Positions 36,506 to 46,467 are shown, numbered from the stretch's first letter. The stretch: 64,000 bases of DNA from Flavobacteriaceae bacterium (GCA_030148025.1 JASBUG010000008.1:1-64000), one strand, 5' to 3'. Made by a program: numbers and translations. The notes: generated by a model not told the origin, from the sequence alone.

Positions 36506-38833
36506 ATGGAACATATGTACTTATTAATGATCGTTGCCCTCGCCATTCTAGCCGCTGCAGACTTGGTTGTAGGTGTAAGTAATGATGCTGTAAACTTTTT
36601 AAACTCGGCTATTGGATCTAAAGCTATTTCTTTTAGAACCATTATGATTGTTGCTAGTTTAGGGATTTTTGTTGGAGCCATTTCATCAAGCGGAATGATG
36701 GAAGTAGCCAGAAAAGGTATTTTTAATCCTGGAGAATTTATGTTCAATGAGATCATGTTCATATTCATGGCGGTAATGATCACAGATATTCTACTCCTTG
36801 ATTTCTTCAATACCCTAGGAATGCCTACCTCAACAACGGTATCTATTGTATTTGAATTATTAGGTGCTTCAGTTGCTATGGCTTTGATAAAAATATCGGC
36901 TAATAGTTCAGAAGGTATCTCAGATCTATCAAAATATATTAATTCTGATAAGGCCTCCATGATCATTTTTGGGATTGTGCTTTCGGTCTTTATTGCTTTT
37001 TCAGTCGGTGCCCTGGTTCAATACCTTTCCCGACTAATTTTTTCGTTTCATTTTGAGAAAAAAATAAAGAATTTTGGTGCCCTTTTTGGTGGTGTAGCAT
37101 TAACTGCTATTACTTATTTCATTTTCTTAAAAGGACTAAAAGGAACACCTTACTATAAGGACTTAAAAGGTGTTGTAGAAGGTAATGAGCTTTTAATTAT
37201 AGCAGGAAGCTTTGTGCTTTGGACAGTTTTCTCTATGATCTATATGAAAGTATTAAAGAAAAACATTCTTTCTTTTGTGATTGTTATAGGAACCTTTGGT
37301 TTAGCATTAGCGTTCTCTGGGAACGATTTGGTAAACTTTATTGGGGTACCAATGGCCGCATACCACTCGTATGAAGCTTGGACTGCTTCTGGAGTCGATG
37401 CTACAGCTTTTGCCATGGTAGACCTTGCTAAAAAAGTACCAGCAGAACCATTATTATTATTCATTGCTGGTGGTATTATGGTTGTAACACTTTGGTTCTC
37501 TAAAAAAGCAAGAACTGTTGCTGATACAGAAATTGGTTTATCTACACAAGGAGAAACTACAGAGAAGTTCAAACCAAATTTATTATCAAGATTGGTAGTT
37601 AGAGGTTCTATTTATTTAAGTAATGGTTTTAGTGCTATTATGCCTAATTCTGTTTTAAAATCTATAAATAAAAGTTTTGAAAAACCTGTAGTAACATTAC
37701 CACGTAGCAAAAGTTACGATATGCCTGCTTTTGATACTATTAGAGCGTCTGTAAACCTAATGGTAGCAGGTGTTTTAATATCGATTGCAACATCTTATAA
37801 ATTACCATTATCTACTACTTATGTAACCTTTATGGTTGCCATGGGTACATCGCTAGCCGATAGAGCTTGGGGAACAGAGAGTGCTGTTTATAGAGTTGCT
37901 GGTGTATTAAACGTTATTGGTGGTTGGTTCTTTACTGCATTTAGTGCATTTACTGGTGCTGCAATTATGGCATACTTAATCTATATGGGGAAATCTACAG
38001 CCATTGCTATTTTATTATTTATCGCCGTATTATTATTAGTTAGAAACTACATTGCACACCGAAAAAGAGCTCAAGAAAGTAAAGCTGAAGATCGTTTAAT
38101 GAATGCCGAAAGTAGTTCTGTACAAGGAGTTATACACGAAAGTGCTCAAAATATTGCTCATGTAATTAAACGTGGTAACCGTATTTACTCTAATGCTATT
38201 GTAGGTTTGGCTAAACAAGATCTTGCACTACTTAAAAAGAGTAAGAAACAAGTACTTAAACTATCTGATGAAATAGATGAATTAAGAGATAATGTGTTCT
38301 ACTTCATTAAAAACTTAGACGACTCTAGCGTTGGTGCAAGTAATTTTTATATTAATATTTTAGGATACTTACAAGATATGGCACAATCGCTTGAATACAT
38401 ATCTAAAGTAAGTCACAAGCATATTAACAATAATCACAAGAAACTTAAGTTTAATCAAATTAAAGAGTTAAAGCATATTGATGATACTGTTGAAGATCTA
38501 TTTAACGAATCAGAAGATGCATTTAGTTCTAGGTCATTTGAGAAAATAGGATTAATTTTGGACGATAAAACTAAGGCATACGACTTAGTTAAAGAAAAGA
38601 TTCAACGACAAGTAGAACGTACACGTACTGAAGAGTCTAGTCCTAAAAACACTACCTTGTATTTTAGTTTATTACTAGAAACAAAAGATTTATTAAATGC
38701 TACCATGAATCTATTAGAAGAGTATTATAGCTCTCACGATAGTTCGGTAGAACCAGCAACAATCAATGTTGATGATGAGGACGCGGCTGGAGATCAGGTT
38801 GAATCGCATAAAGATTCTGATACTGAAGAATAA
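36506..38833 (+). CDS. PiT-family phosphate permease with PhoU-like C-terminal domain
   Basis: The 775-residue protein has a membrane domain of about 11-12 helices (residues 1-510). It carries the two PiT signatures, AADLVVGVSNDAVNFLNSAI at the N-terminus and, in the second half, a related region near residues 410-450 (FDTIRASVNLMVAGVLISIA). The C-terminal 250 residues are soluble and helical, of PhoU/DUF47 type (AQNIAHVIKRGNRIYSNAIV, DEIDELRDNV), ending in an acidic tail. PiT carriers import phosphate with protons or sodium; the fused PhoU-like part may sense or limit uptake. It lies 68 bp after the porin gene and has its own Pho-like box. Confidence 0.92.
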   Translation: MEHMYLLMIVALAILAAADLVVGVSNDAVNFLNSAIGSKAISFRTIMIVASLGIFVGAISSSGMMEVARKGIFNPGEFMFNEIMFIFMAVMITDILLLDFFNTLGMPTSTTVSIVFELLGASVAMALIKISANSSEGISDLSKYINSDKASMIIFGIVLSVFIAFSVGALVQYLSRLIFSFHFEKKIKNFGALFGGVALTAITYFIFLKGLKGTPYYKDLKGVVEGNELLIIAGSFVLWTVFSMIYMKVLKKNILSFVIVIGTFGLALAFSGNDLVNFIGVPMAAYHSYEAWTASGVDATAFAMVDLAKKVPAEPLLLFIAGGIMVVTLWFSKKARTVADTEIGLSTQGETTEKFKPNLLSRLVVRGSIYLSNGFSAIMPNSVLKSINKSFEKPVVTLPRSKSYDMPAFDTIRASVNLMVAGVLISIATSYKLPLSTTYVTFMVAMGTSLADRAWGTESAVYRVAGVLNVIGGWFFTAFSAFTGAAIMAYLIYMGKSTAIAILLFIAVLLLVRNYIAHRKRAQESKAEDRLMNAESSSVQGVIHESAQNIAHVIKRGNRIYSNAIVGLAKQDLALLKKSKKQVLKLSDEIDELRDNVFYFIKNLDDSSVGASNFYINILGYLQDMAQSLEYISKVSHKHINNNHKKLKFNQIKELKHIDDTVEDLFNESEDAFSSRSFEKIGLILDDKTKAYDLVKEKIQRQVERTRTEESSPKNTTLYFSLLLETKDLLNATMNLLEEYYSSHDSSVEPATINVDDEDAAGDQVESHKDSDTEE

Positions 38834-38869
38834 ATTGGTTGGTTAGAATATTATTCTTTTAGTATATAA

Positions 38870-38897
38870 GAAAAAGCACCTGAAAAGGTGCTTTTTC
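38870..38897. terminator. bidirectional terminator between two phosphate transport genes
   Basis: A 12-bp perfect stem (GAAAAAGCACCT / AGGTGCTTTTTC) with loop GAAA and A/T tracts on both sides ends both the PiT gene and the convergent Na/Pi gene. Confidence 0.85.
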
Positions 38898-38923
38898 AAT
38901 TATTAGAAAACAACCATCCCTAA

Positions 38924-40666
38924 TCAGTCATTCTCTAAAATTGTATCTGTTTTCCCATAAAGCAACTCTGCAACACTAATTAAATTTTTAATAATATCGT
39001 TAACATTGTCATTGTCATTTACCAATGATGACGCCATTGTTGCATCAATTAGGTTTGTACGTATCAGCTTATCTATTTGTGCATTCCCTTTTAACATATT
39101 GCCCTTTGCTTCTTGTGCTAAAACTTGAAGTTTTTGGTGGTATATCTCATTATCTTCTTCAGTTCTAAACAAATAAATTACCCGTAAAACTTTAGCAACC
39201 CTTTTTCGAAATCTGTCATATTCCTTCTTAATATGAGTGTTTTCAGAGTTTAAATATTTAGATATATTTCTACTTAGTTCCCGCACATCTTTTAATGTTT
39301 GAACCATTTCTCTGTTCGCAATCTTTATTTCAGAAATCCTGTTGTTTTGTTCTTCATTTAACTCTAAAGAACTTTGGGCTACCGTTGCATATTTAATGAT
39401 CTCACCATAAATGGTTTTTACTTTATTATAGTATAGCTCTCGAACATCTATTTGCAGATCTTTTTGAGATTCTTTGATGACTTGCTTGATCTTAGTTTCA
39501 GACTTTATACCTCTTCTATGAATACTTAATGCATGCGCTACAATTTCGAATACCGCATTCTTATACAAATACTTCGATTCGTTAAGCAGTGATGTAATAG
39601 CAGTTTCTGGATATCGTAATATTTTTTTATCTAAAAACTTTGGCTCTTCAATGGTTTTGATCTCCCCAATTTTTTCTGGAACCATGCGTTCTACCAATCT
39701 TGCAATAGGTTTAACAAACCACACCAATAAAAATGTATTTAACAAATTAAAAATGGTGTGAAATAAAGAGATCGCTACTGGAATTGCCGCAGCTGAAACA
39801 TAAGGTGATTCTGAACCTAACTGTATAGACACCCAACTTACAAATCTTAAAAATGGATAAAATAGAATAAGCATCCACAACACTCCTAACAAGTTAAATA
39901 TTAAGTGTGCTCGTGCCGTGCGTTTTGCTTGATAATTGGCCACAATGGCCGCTAAATTTGCCGTAATTGTGGTTCCAACGTTTTCACCTAAAACCATAGC
40001 AACTGCAAGTTCAAAAGGAATCCATCCTTGAGCGGTCATTATTAATGTTAATGCCATGGTTGCGCTGGACGATTGAATAACAACCGTTAATACCGTACCT
40101 ATAAATAAGAACAAAAGTATAGATAGGTAACCAAGATCTGTATAACGACTTAAAAATGCTAAGAGTTCTGGGTTGTTTTTAATATCTGGCATGGCCTCTT
40201 TTAAAAACTGAAGCCCTATAAATAGCAAAGCAAATCCTATAATAAAGTTCCCCCAGTTTTGAGCATTTTTCTTTTTAGCAAACGTAAACGCAAATCCAAA
40301 ACCTACTAGTGGTAATGCTATAGTGCTCATACTCACTTTAAACCCAAGAATGGTAATTAACCATGCTGTAATGGTAGTACCAATATTAGCACCCATAATT
40401 ACACTAATAGCTTCCGTCAAGGTTAATAAACCAGCATTAGAGAAACTAACAACCATTAAGGTTGTAGCCGACGATGATTGAATAACAGAGGTTATTAAAA
40501 AGCCTGTTAGTATACCAAAAACTCTATTAGAGGTCATGGATGCTAAAAACGATCGCATTCTATTTCCTGCGAGTTTCAATAAGGCATCACTCATAACCTT
40601 CATTCCAAAAAGAAAGACGCCTAAAGCACCTATTAATTGGAAAATATCGGTAAGTCCGTATTCCAT
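38924..40666 (-). CDS. Na+/phosphate cotransporter with PhoU-like domain
   Basis: The 580-residue protein has the two inverted Na/Pi-cotransporter repeats with the QSSSATT and QSSSATM signatures (GFLITSVIQSSSATT near residue 65, TVVIQSSSATMALTLI near residue 200) and about 8-9 membrane helices up to residue 330. A C-terminal PhoU-like helical domain spans about 345-575. It moves phosphate with sodium across the inner membrane; related bacterial YjbB/NptA proteins can work in export, so the direction is not certain. The 5' leader and start codon are complementary to the putative sRNA at 35050-35154. A weak TTAAC unit lies 29 bp before a CAATCTAG that could be a poor -7 box. Confidence 0.9.
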   Translation of the reverse strand: MEYGLTDIFQLIGALGVFLFGMKVMSDALLKLAGNRMRSFLASMTSNRVFGILTGFLITSVIQSSSATTLMVVSFSNAGLLTLTEAISVIMGANIGTTITAWLITILGFKVSMSTIALPLVGFGFAFTFAKKKNAQNWGNFIIGFALLFIGLQFLKEAMPDIKNNPELLAFLSRYTDLGYLSILLFLFIGTVLTVVIQSSSATMALTLIMTAQGWIPFELAVAMVLGENVGTTITANLAAIVANYQAKRTARAHLIFNLLGVLWMLILFYPFLRFVSWVSIQLGSESPYVSAAAIPVAISLFHTIFNLLNTFLLVWFVKPIARLVERMVPEKIGEIKTIEEPKFLDKKILRYPETAITSLLNESKYLYKNAVFEIVAHALSIHRRGIKSETKIKQVIKESQKDLQIDVRELYYNKVKTIYGEIIKYATVAQSSLELNEEQNNRISEIKIANREMVQTLKDVRELSRNISKYLNSENTHIKKEYDRFRKRVAKVLRVIYLFRTEEDNEIYHQKLQVLAQEAKGNMLKGNAQIDKLIRTNLIDATMASSLVNDNDNVNDIIKNLISVAELLYGKTDTILEND

Positions 40667-40694
40667 ATTACTCTATTAGTTTGTCGACTAGATT
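40664..40694 (-). promoter_or_regulatory. Na/Pi leader complementary to the putative sRNA
   Basis: The mRNA leader directly before and across the ATG (40666) can pair with sRNA bases 35082-35092 (11 bp, mRNA 40682-40672) and 35095-35102 (8 bp, mRNA 40690-40683), with a 2-nt bulge in the sRNA. Weaker similarity continues over the start codon. Pairing would block translation start. A shared DNA operator (GTCGAC palindrome) is the alternative reading. Confidence 0.45.
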
Positions 40695-40845
40695 GTAGTA
40701 TTCTTGAGTCTATTAAGTTAACAGAATCTTTTTAAAAAACGAAAACATAATGTCTCATATTTATTTTATTGCTGTGTTAAAGTGACTAGCGCTTTCCTTA
40801 TTACTAAATAAATAAAGTAAATTAGCTTAACTAACTAAAACACCA

Positions 40846-41565
40846 ATGAAAAAATATCTCCTTTTTACTGCTGTAGCTTTTGCTACACTTAGCTCATGTA
40901 ATACACCTTTAACTGGCGAGCAATTATTAGATAAAGCAATTGCTTATCACGACCCAAATGGCAACTGGAACACTTTTAATGCTAGTTTTTCGGTACGTAT
41001 GGAAACACCTAACCAGCCAAATAGAGACAGTGATATTACCATTAATCTTCCAGAACAAATTTTTAATTTAGTTGCTACCAGAGACACTATTACTACCAAG
41101 TATTTTTTAAATAAGGAAGATTGTGTTATTGGTTTAAACGATAGCTTAAATATTTCTGAAGCTACTGCTAAAGCCCATAATTTGAGTTGTGACCGTGCTA
41201 AAATGTATAAAAACTATTATACCTATTTGTACGGACTCCCTATGAAACTTAAAGATCCAGGAACTAAAATTCACGAAACAGTTGAAACCAAAACTTTCAA
41301 AGGTAAAGAGTATTTGGTTTTAAAAGCCACTTACGATGAAGCCGTAGGAAAGGATGTTTGGTATTTCTATTTTAACCCAGAAACTTATGCTATGGAAATC
41401 TACCAATTCTTTAAAACAGACGAAGTAGGCGATCAAAAAAACGATACTGGTGAATATATATTATTAACTGATGAAGCCCTAGTACAAGACATTAAAATGC
41501 CTAAGGTACGTGCCTGGTATTACAATAAAGATGACACCTATTTAGGAAGTGATATTTTAAACTAA
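40846..41565 (+). CDS. DUF6503-like lipoprotein
   Basis: The 239-residue protein has a lipoprotein signal (lipobox LSSC, Cys near residue 18) and then GEQLLDKAIAYHDPNGNWNT, a start typical of a family of uncharacterised Bacteroidota lipoproteins (I recall it as DUF6503; not checked). The remainder is predicted beta-rich, with three Cys in the mature part. The divergent neighbour is the Na/Pi cotransporter. No Pho-like repeats are seen in front of it. The function is unknown. Confidence 0.7.
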   Translation: MKKYLLFTAVAFATLSSCNTPLTGEQLLDKAIAYHDPNGNWNTFNASFSVRMETPNQPNRDSDITINLPEQIFNLVATRDTITTKYFLNKEDCVIGLNDSLNISEATAKAHNLSCDRAKMYKNYYTYLYGLPMKLKDPGTKIHETVETKTFKGKEYLVLKATYDEAVGKDVWYFYFNPETYAMEIYQFFKTDEVGDQKNDTGEYILLTDEALVQDIKMPKVRAWYYNKDDTYLGSDILN

Positions 41566-41594
41566 AAAAAGCAGCTCATTGAGCTGCTTTTTTT
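41564..41594. terminator. bidirectional terminator between the lipoprotein and nrdA
   Basis: A 14-bp perfect stem including A/T tracts (core GCAGCTC / GAGCTGC, loop ATT) serves both convergent genes. Confidence 0.88.
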
Positions 41595-41612
41595 ATAACA
41601 CTTAATTTAAAA

Positions 41613-44102
41613 TTATGATCCGCACATTAAGCAATCATCACCTTCTGCTGCTTTAGCTTGTGCAATTAGTGCTTTCATTTCTTCGGCAGACATTGGTTCT
41701 ACCTCTGTTGTTTCTTGTGCAAATTTTGCCGCTGTTTTAGCAGCTTTTTCTTTACGTTGTGCCATAACAACTTCGGTTGTAGCAGCTGCTTCTTGAGCAA
41801 CTTCTACCACTGTTTCTGTTGGCTGTTGTTTCTTTTTATTATCTAGGGTAAACTTAATAGCATCAACCGCACTCTTAGTACGTAGGTAATACATTCCTGT
41901 TTTTAAACCACTCTTCCAAGCGTAGAAATGCATTGACGTTAATTTTGCCATTGTAGCACCTTCCATAAATAGGTTAAGTGACTGAGATTGATCTATAAAA
42001 TAACCTCTTTGGCGAGACATATCTATAATATCTTTCATACTCAGTTCCCAAACAGTTTTATACATTTCCTTGATGTCTTGAGGGATAACGTCAATTCCTT
42101 GTATAGAACCATTGGCTCTCATGATCTCTTGTTTTAGGGTCTCATTCCATAGGCCAAGTTCAACTAAATCTTCTAACAGATGTTTGTTAACCACAATAAA
42201 CTCTCCAGATAATACACGACGTGTATAAATATTTGATGTATATGGCTCGAAACACTCATTGTTTCCTAATATTTGAGAAGTACTAGCAGTTGGCATTGGT
42301 GCCACTAATAATGAGTTTCGAACACCATGTTTAAGTACTTGTTTACGCAGCTTTCCCCAATCCCAGTTTCCGCTTAAATCTTTTTCATCTATATTCCAAA
42401 GATTGTGCTGAAACTTTCCTTCACTTATTGGAGATCCTTCATACGTTTGGTAAGGACCATCAACTTTTGCTTCTTCCATTGAGGCTGTTACAGCAGCAAA
42501 GTATAAGGTTTCAAATATATCTTGATTTAATTTTTTTGCTTCATCACTTGTAAACGGTAAACGTAACTTGATAAAGGTATCTGCTAACCCTTGTACTCCT
42601 AATCCAATAGGACGATGGCGGAAGTTAGAATTTTCAGCTTCTTTAACAGGATAATAGTTTCTGTCAATTACCTTATTTAGGTTTTTAGTTACACGTTTTG
42701 TGATTCTAAATAACTCTTTATGATCGAACGCTCCATTCTTTACAAACATTGGTAAGGCAATAGATGCCAAGTTACATACAGCAACCTCATCTGGAGAGGT
42801 AAACTCCATGATCTCTGTACACAAGTTTGAAGAACGAATCGTTCCTAAGTTCTTTTGATTTGATTTGCGGTTTGCTGCATCTTTATACAGCATATATGGC
42901 GTTCCTGTTTCAATTTGAGACTCCATGATCTTTTCCCAAAGCTCACGGGCTTTAATAGTTTTACGTCCTTTTCCTTCGGCTTCATACTTAAGATATAAGG
43001 CATCAAACTCATCGCTATGCGTATCTGGTAACCCAGGGCATTCGTTAGGACACATCAAGGTCCACTGTCCATCTTCCTGTACACGTTTCATAAATAGATC
43101 TGGAATCCACATTGCATAAAACAGATCACGTGCGCGCATTTCTTCTTTACCGTGGTTTTTCTTTAGATCTAAGAAATCAAAAATATCGGCATGCCAAGGC
43201 TCTAAGTAAATGGCAAAGCTTCCTTTACGCTTTCCTCCTCCTTGGTCTACATAACGCGCTGTATCATTAAATACACGAAGCATAGGCACAATACCATTAC
43301 TAGTCCCATTAGTTCCTGCTATATAACTACCTGTAGCACGAATATTATGCATAGCCAACCCAATTCCACCAGCAGATTGTGAAATTTTTGCAGTTTGTTT
43401 AAGTGTATCGTAAATACCATCAATACTATCTTCTTTCATTGTCAATAAGAAACATGATGACATTTGTGGTTTTGGTGTACCAGAATTAAACAATGTTGGT
43501 GTAGCGTGCGTAAAATACTTCTTAGACATCAGCTCGTAGGTCTCAATAGCTGCATCAAGATCGTTTAAATGAATTCCCACAGATACACGCATTAACATAT
43601 GCTGTGGACGTTCAGCTATTTGTCCGTTAAGCTTTAACAGGTATGAACGCTCTAAGGTTTTAAACCCAAAATAGTCATAACCAAAATCGCGATTATAGAT
43701 AATAGTAGAATCTAACTTCTCTTTATTTTCCATAATTACGTTATACACTTCATCAGATAACAACGGTGCATCTTTACCTGTTCTTGGATTTACGTATGTA
43801 TATAAATCATGCATTACATCACTAAAAGTTTTTTTAGTGTTCTTATGCAAATTTGACACAGAGATTCTTGCAGCTAAACGTGCGTAATCTGGATGTGCAG
43901 TGGTTAAAGTAGCAGCAATTTCGGCAGCAAGATTATCTAATTCGCTCGTGGTTACGCCATCGTACAAGCCTTCAATAACACGCATAGCAACCTTTACAGG
44001 ATCTACTAATTCGTTTAAGCCATAACAAAGTTTACGTACTCTGGCTGTAATTTTGTCGAACATCATTGGTTCTTTTCTGCCGTCTCTTTTTACTACATAC
44101 AT
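41613..44102 (-). CDS. nrdA: ribonucleoside-diphosphate reductase, alpha subunit (class Ia)
   Basis: The 829-residue large subunit of class I ribonucleotide reductase reduces NDPs to dNDPs. An N-terminal ATP-cone (residues 1-95, [13 protein letters not shown]) gives allosteric activity control by ATP/dATP. The catalytic barrel contains the active-site Cys pair and radical Cys ([22 protein letters not shown]) and [15 protein letters not shown]. The C-terminal CLMCGS supplies the redox-active Cys pair that accepts electrons from thioredoxin. A charged linker near residues 755-810 precedes the tail. It is transcribed after nrdB with a 235-bp gap, in which I see no clear NrdR box or terminator. 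Confidence 0.95.
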   Translation of the reverse strand: MYVVKRDGRKEPMMFDKITARVRKLCYGLNELVDPVKVAMRVIEGLYDGVTTSELDNLAAEIAATLTTAHPDYARLAARISVSNLHKNTKKTFSDVMHDLYTYVNPRTGKDAPLLSDEVYNVIMENKEKLDSTIIYNRDFGYDYFGFKTLERSYLLKLNGQIAERPQHMLMRVSVGIHLNDLDAAIETYELMSKKYFTHATPTLFNSGTPKPQMSSCFLLTMKEDSIDGIYDTLKQTAKISQSAGGIGLAMHNIRATGSYIAGTNGTSNGIVPMLRVFNDTARYVDQGGGKRKGSFAIYLEPWHADIFDFLDLKKNHGKEEMRARDLFYAMWIPDLFMKRVQEDGQWTLMCPNECPGLPDTHSDEFDALYLKYEAEGKGRKTIKARELWEKIMESQIETGTPYMLYKDAANRKSNQKNLGTIRSSNLCTEIMEFTSPDEVAVCNLASIALPMFVKNGAFDHKELFRITKRVTKNLNKVIDRNYYPVKEAENSNFRHRPIGLGVQGLADTFIKLRLPFTSDEAKKLNQDIFETLYFAAVTASMEEAKVDGPYQTYEGSPISEGKFQHNLWNIDEKDLSGNWDWGKLRKQVLKHGVRNSLLVAPMPTASTSQILGNNECFEPYTSNIYTRRVLSGEFIVVNKHLLEDLVELGLWNETLKQEIMRANGSIQGIDVIPQDIKEMYKTVWELSMKDIIDMSRQRGYFIDQSQSLNLFMEGATMAKLTSMHFYAWKSGLKTGMYYLRTKSAVDAIKFTLDNKKKQQPTETVVEVAQEAAATTEVVMAQRKEKAAKTAAKFAQETTEVEPMSAEEMKALIAQAKAAEGDDCLMCGS

Positions 44103-44337
44103 ACTATTTTAGTTTTTTTTACTTTCCTGATACACCTTCAGAAAATTGGTTAGTTAGTTGGTTTAATATTTTCCTGATGATCTATCAGTCAAAACATTAA
44201 GGTTATTAGTTTGGTTTTAAATTAATTAAAGTGGTCTCTTTAATGTTTCAACATATACAGAAACATTTTAATTAATTAGGTAAAAATTGTTTGTTGTTTT
44301 CCCTCTTGTAGGGAGTGATCTTTAATACCTTTCGGAA

Positions 44338-45318
44338 TTAAAAATCGGCGTCAAAACTGAATTTGTCTTTTTCTTCTTCTTTATTAAGAACACCCGCTTT
44401 TTGGTATTCTGACACACGTTTTTCAAAGAAGTTTGTTTTTCCTTGAAGCGATATCATGTCCATAAAGTCAAATGGATTTGTTGCATTATAGATCTTTTCA
44501 CATCCAAACTCAACAAGTAATCTATCCGTTACAAATTCAAGATACTGGGTCATTAATTTAGCGTTCATCCCAATTAAACTTACTGGTAATGACTCTGTAA
44601 TAAATGAACGCTCAATATCTAAAGCGTTAGTTAGTATTTTTGTAATACGTTCTTTTGGAACCTTATTTACAATATGGTTATTATGTAAGTGCACCGCAAA
44701 ATCGCAATGCAATCCTTCATCTCTTGAAATCAACTCATTAGAAAACGTTAACCCAGGCATTAATCCACGTTTTTTCAACCAGAAAATAGAACAGAAACTT
44801 CCTGAGAAAAAGATACCTTCTACCGCAGCAAAGGCTATTAAACGTTCTGCAAAACTAGGCGACTCAATCCATTCTAAAGCCCACTCTGCTTTTTCTTTAA
44901 TAGCAGGAAATACTTCTATAGCTTTAAATAACTGATTTTTTTCAGCTTCGTCTTTAACATAAGTATCTATTAATAAAGAATAAACTTCTGAATGAATATT
45001 CTCCATCATGATTTGGAACCCATAAAAGAATTTTGCCTCTGTATATTGTACTTCAGACACAAAGTTCTCAGCTAAATTTTCATTAACAATACCATCACTA
45101 GCAGCAAAAAAGGCTAGAATGTGCTTAATGAAATAACGCTCATCGTCATTTAGCTTATTTTCCCAGTCTATAATATCTTGATGTAGGTCAATTTCTTCTG
45201 CAGTCCAAAAACTGGCCTCTTGTTTTTTATACCACTCCCAAATATCATGGTGTTGAATTGGAAAAATTACAAATCGATCTTTATTTTCTTCTAAAATGGG
45301 TTCTATTTGTTGTGACAT
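44338..45318 (-). CDS. nrdB: ribonucleoside-diphosphate reductase, beta subunit
   Basis: The 326-residue radical-generating subunit starts at ATG 45318 (MSQQIEPIL); an upstream extension to 45432 is translated leader. Di-iron ligands are visible as D in [14 protein letters not shown] in [12 protein letters not shown] and E in [11 protein letters not shown], with the radical Tyr in [11 protein letters not shown]. It resembles the eukaryotic-type small subunit, including the C-terminal FSFDADF tail that docks to the alpha subunit. It is the first gene of an nrdB-nrdA unit. The window also has dgt, so both supply and removal of dNTPs are encoded here. Confidence 0.95.
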   Translation of the reverse strand: MSQQIEPILEENKDRFVIFPIQHHDIWEWYKKQEASFWTAEEIDLHQDIIDWENKLNDDERYFIKHILAFFAASDGIVNENLAENFVSEVQYTEAKFFYGFQIMMENIHSEVYSLLIDTYVKDEAEKNQLFKAIEVFPAIKEKAEWALEWIESPSFAERLIAFAAVEGIFFSGSFCSIFWLKKRGLMPGLTFSNELISRDEGLHCDFAVHLHNNHIVNKVPKERITKILTNALDIERSFITESLPVSLIGMNAKLMTQYLEFVTDRLLVEFGCEKIYNATNPFDFMDMISLQGKTNFFEKRVSEYQKAGVLNKEEEKDKFSFDADF

Positions 45319-45888
45319 AATTGGGTAAAAAATTATATAATTTGGACTGAAAAATTTGCTCTGACTTGGGACTAACAAATATTTAAAATTGCGTCCGAAA
45401 ATGAAAGTCAATTTTATAAACATTGTTAACAAGTTTTTAACAACGAGTGTCTTTTTTCTTACAAATTGTTGAAATCAAAAAATTATGTATAATGTTGATT
45501 ATCAGTATTTTACAATTAATAATTTTATAAACCCCCAGTAAAAATGCGGCTTTAGCAAAAACATAGAATTACTAAAAACACAAATATTTTTATTGGTTTT
45601 TTAAAATAATAAATGCTCATAAATGGCGTTAAAATTTACGGTTATTTCTTACCGCAGTTATAGGAATGTATAGGGCAAAAAAAAGCTAGAATTTCTTCTA
45701 GCCTTTTAGCTGCTGATTAATAGCATAAATTCAAGAAGTGACTCTCCACAATCACTTTTTGTAATATCATATTATTTGTCTAAGGATGGTTTCAAAATCA
45801 ATAAACAAATATTACTTGATGTATATAAAGGTAAGAAAAAAATATTTTTTATTCAGCAGAAAGCCCTTAACTACTAACTAACAGAAGG
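45319..45888. other. 570-bp non-coding gap upstream of nrdB
   Basis: This is the longest stretch without a gene. It is AT-rich, with no protein frame that looks real and no tRNA-like fold seen. It contains a leftward terminator (45677-45702), a possible rightward hairpin at about 45737-45764 (AAGTGA / TCACTT with T5), and the nrdB leader. The region 45433-45640 shows nothing I can name. Confidence 0.5.
45677..45702 (-). terminator. leftward intrinsic terminator
   Basis: On the minus strand the stem GCTAGAA / TTCTAGC with loop GAAA is followed by T8. It is about 185 bp beyond the stop of the DUF3109-like gene, so either that mRNA has a long 3' UTR or a separate short RNA ends here. Confidence 0.75.
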
Positions 45889-46455
45889 TTACTTTAATTT
45901 TTCAGCCACTTTTTCAAGTTCTTGGTACCAGTCCTCTCCAAATTTTCTAATAAGTGCTTCTTTAACGAACTTATATACAGGCACCTGAAGTTCTTTACCT
46001 AAAGAACAGGCATCATCACATATATGCCAATGGTGGTAATTAACAGCAGAAAACTCACTGTAATCCTTAACACGAACAGGATATAAATGACATGATACTG
46101 GCTTCTTCCAATTTACCTCTCCTTGATTATAGGCTTCTTCAATTGCGCAGAGTGCTGTATTATGTTCATCAAAAATCACATAAGCGCAGTCGGCTCCATT
46201 AATTAACGGGGTTTCTAACTCTCCAAAATCTGTGGTAATAAATGTCCCTTGCGCTTCAATAGCTTTTATACCTTCTTCTCTTAAAAAAGGCTTTACTTTA
46301 GGATATATCTCTTGTAAAATCTTAGACTCTTGTTCATCTAACGGTGCTCCAGCATCACCATCAATACAACAAGCACCTTTGCATGCATTTAAATTACAAA
46401 CAAAATCCTTTTCTATAATATCTTCTGAAACGATTGTTTTTCCTAATTGAAACAT
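45889..46455 (-). CDS. DUF3109-like cysteine-rich protein
   Basis: The 188-residue soluble protein starts MFQLGKT at 46455; a longer frame from 46488 runs over the -7 box and is rejected. It has the Cys pattern CNLNACKGACCIDGDAGA near residue 20, a Cys in INGADCAYV, a Cys in ALCAIEEAY, and CHLYPVRV plus HICDDACSLG. This resembles iron-sulfur or zinc sites of the DUF3109/YkgJ-like group. The function is unknown. The promoter box lies 4 nt from the ATG. Confidence 0.75.
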   Translation of the reverse strand: MFQLGKTIVSEDIIEKDFVCNLNACKGACCIDGDAGAPLDEQESKILQEIYPKVKPFLREEGIKAIEAQGTFITTDFGELETPLINGADCAYVIFDEHNTALCAIEEAYNQGEVNWKKPVSCHLYPVRVKDYSEFSAVNYHHWHICDDACSLGKELQVPVYKFVKEALIRKFGEDWYQELEKVAEKLK

Positions 46456-46459
46456 GCTG

Positions 46460-46467
46460 CAAATATA
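46460..46467 (-). promoter_or_regulatory. -7 box (TATATTTG) of the DUF3109-like gene
   Basis: TATATTTG is followed by CAGC and the ATG on the minus strand. With 4 nt between box and start codon, a leaderless mRNA is expected. Confidence 0.5.

Noticed and set aside
36496-36966. 156-residue minus-strand frame opposite the PiT gene
   Set aside because: It is a shadow of the well-supported PiT reading frame, with no domain, start context or promoter of its own.
40691-40760. Clear Pho box before the Na/Pi cotransporter
   Set aside because: Only one TTAAC unit is in phase (29 bp before a CAATCTAG), with no convincing second unit, so it is mentioned as weak and not listed as a feature.
44103-44337. 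NrdR box, riboswitch or terminator between nrdB and nrdA
   Set aside because: The 235-bp gap has only AT-rich imperfect repeats; I could not find the acaCnATATnGtgt-type pair or a stable hairpin with a T-run.
45319-45432. 38-residue N-terminal extension of NrdB
   Set aside because: The extension is AT-rich leader; family alignment begins at MSQQIEPIL, and the ATG at 45318 fits.
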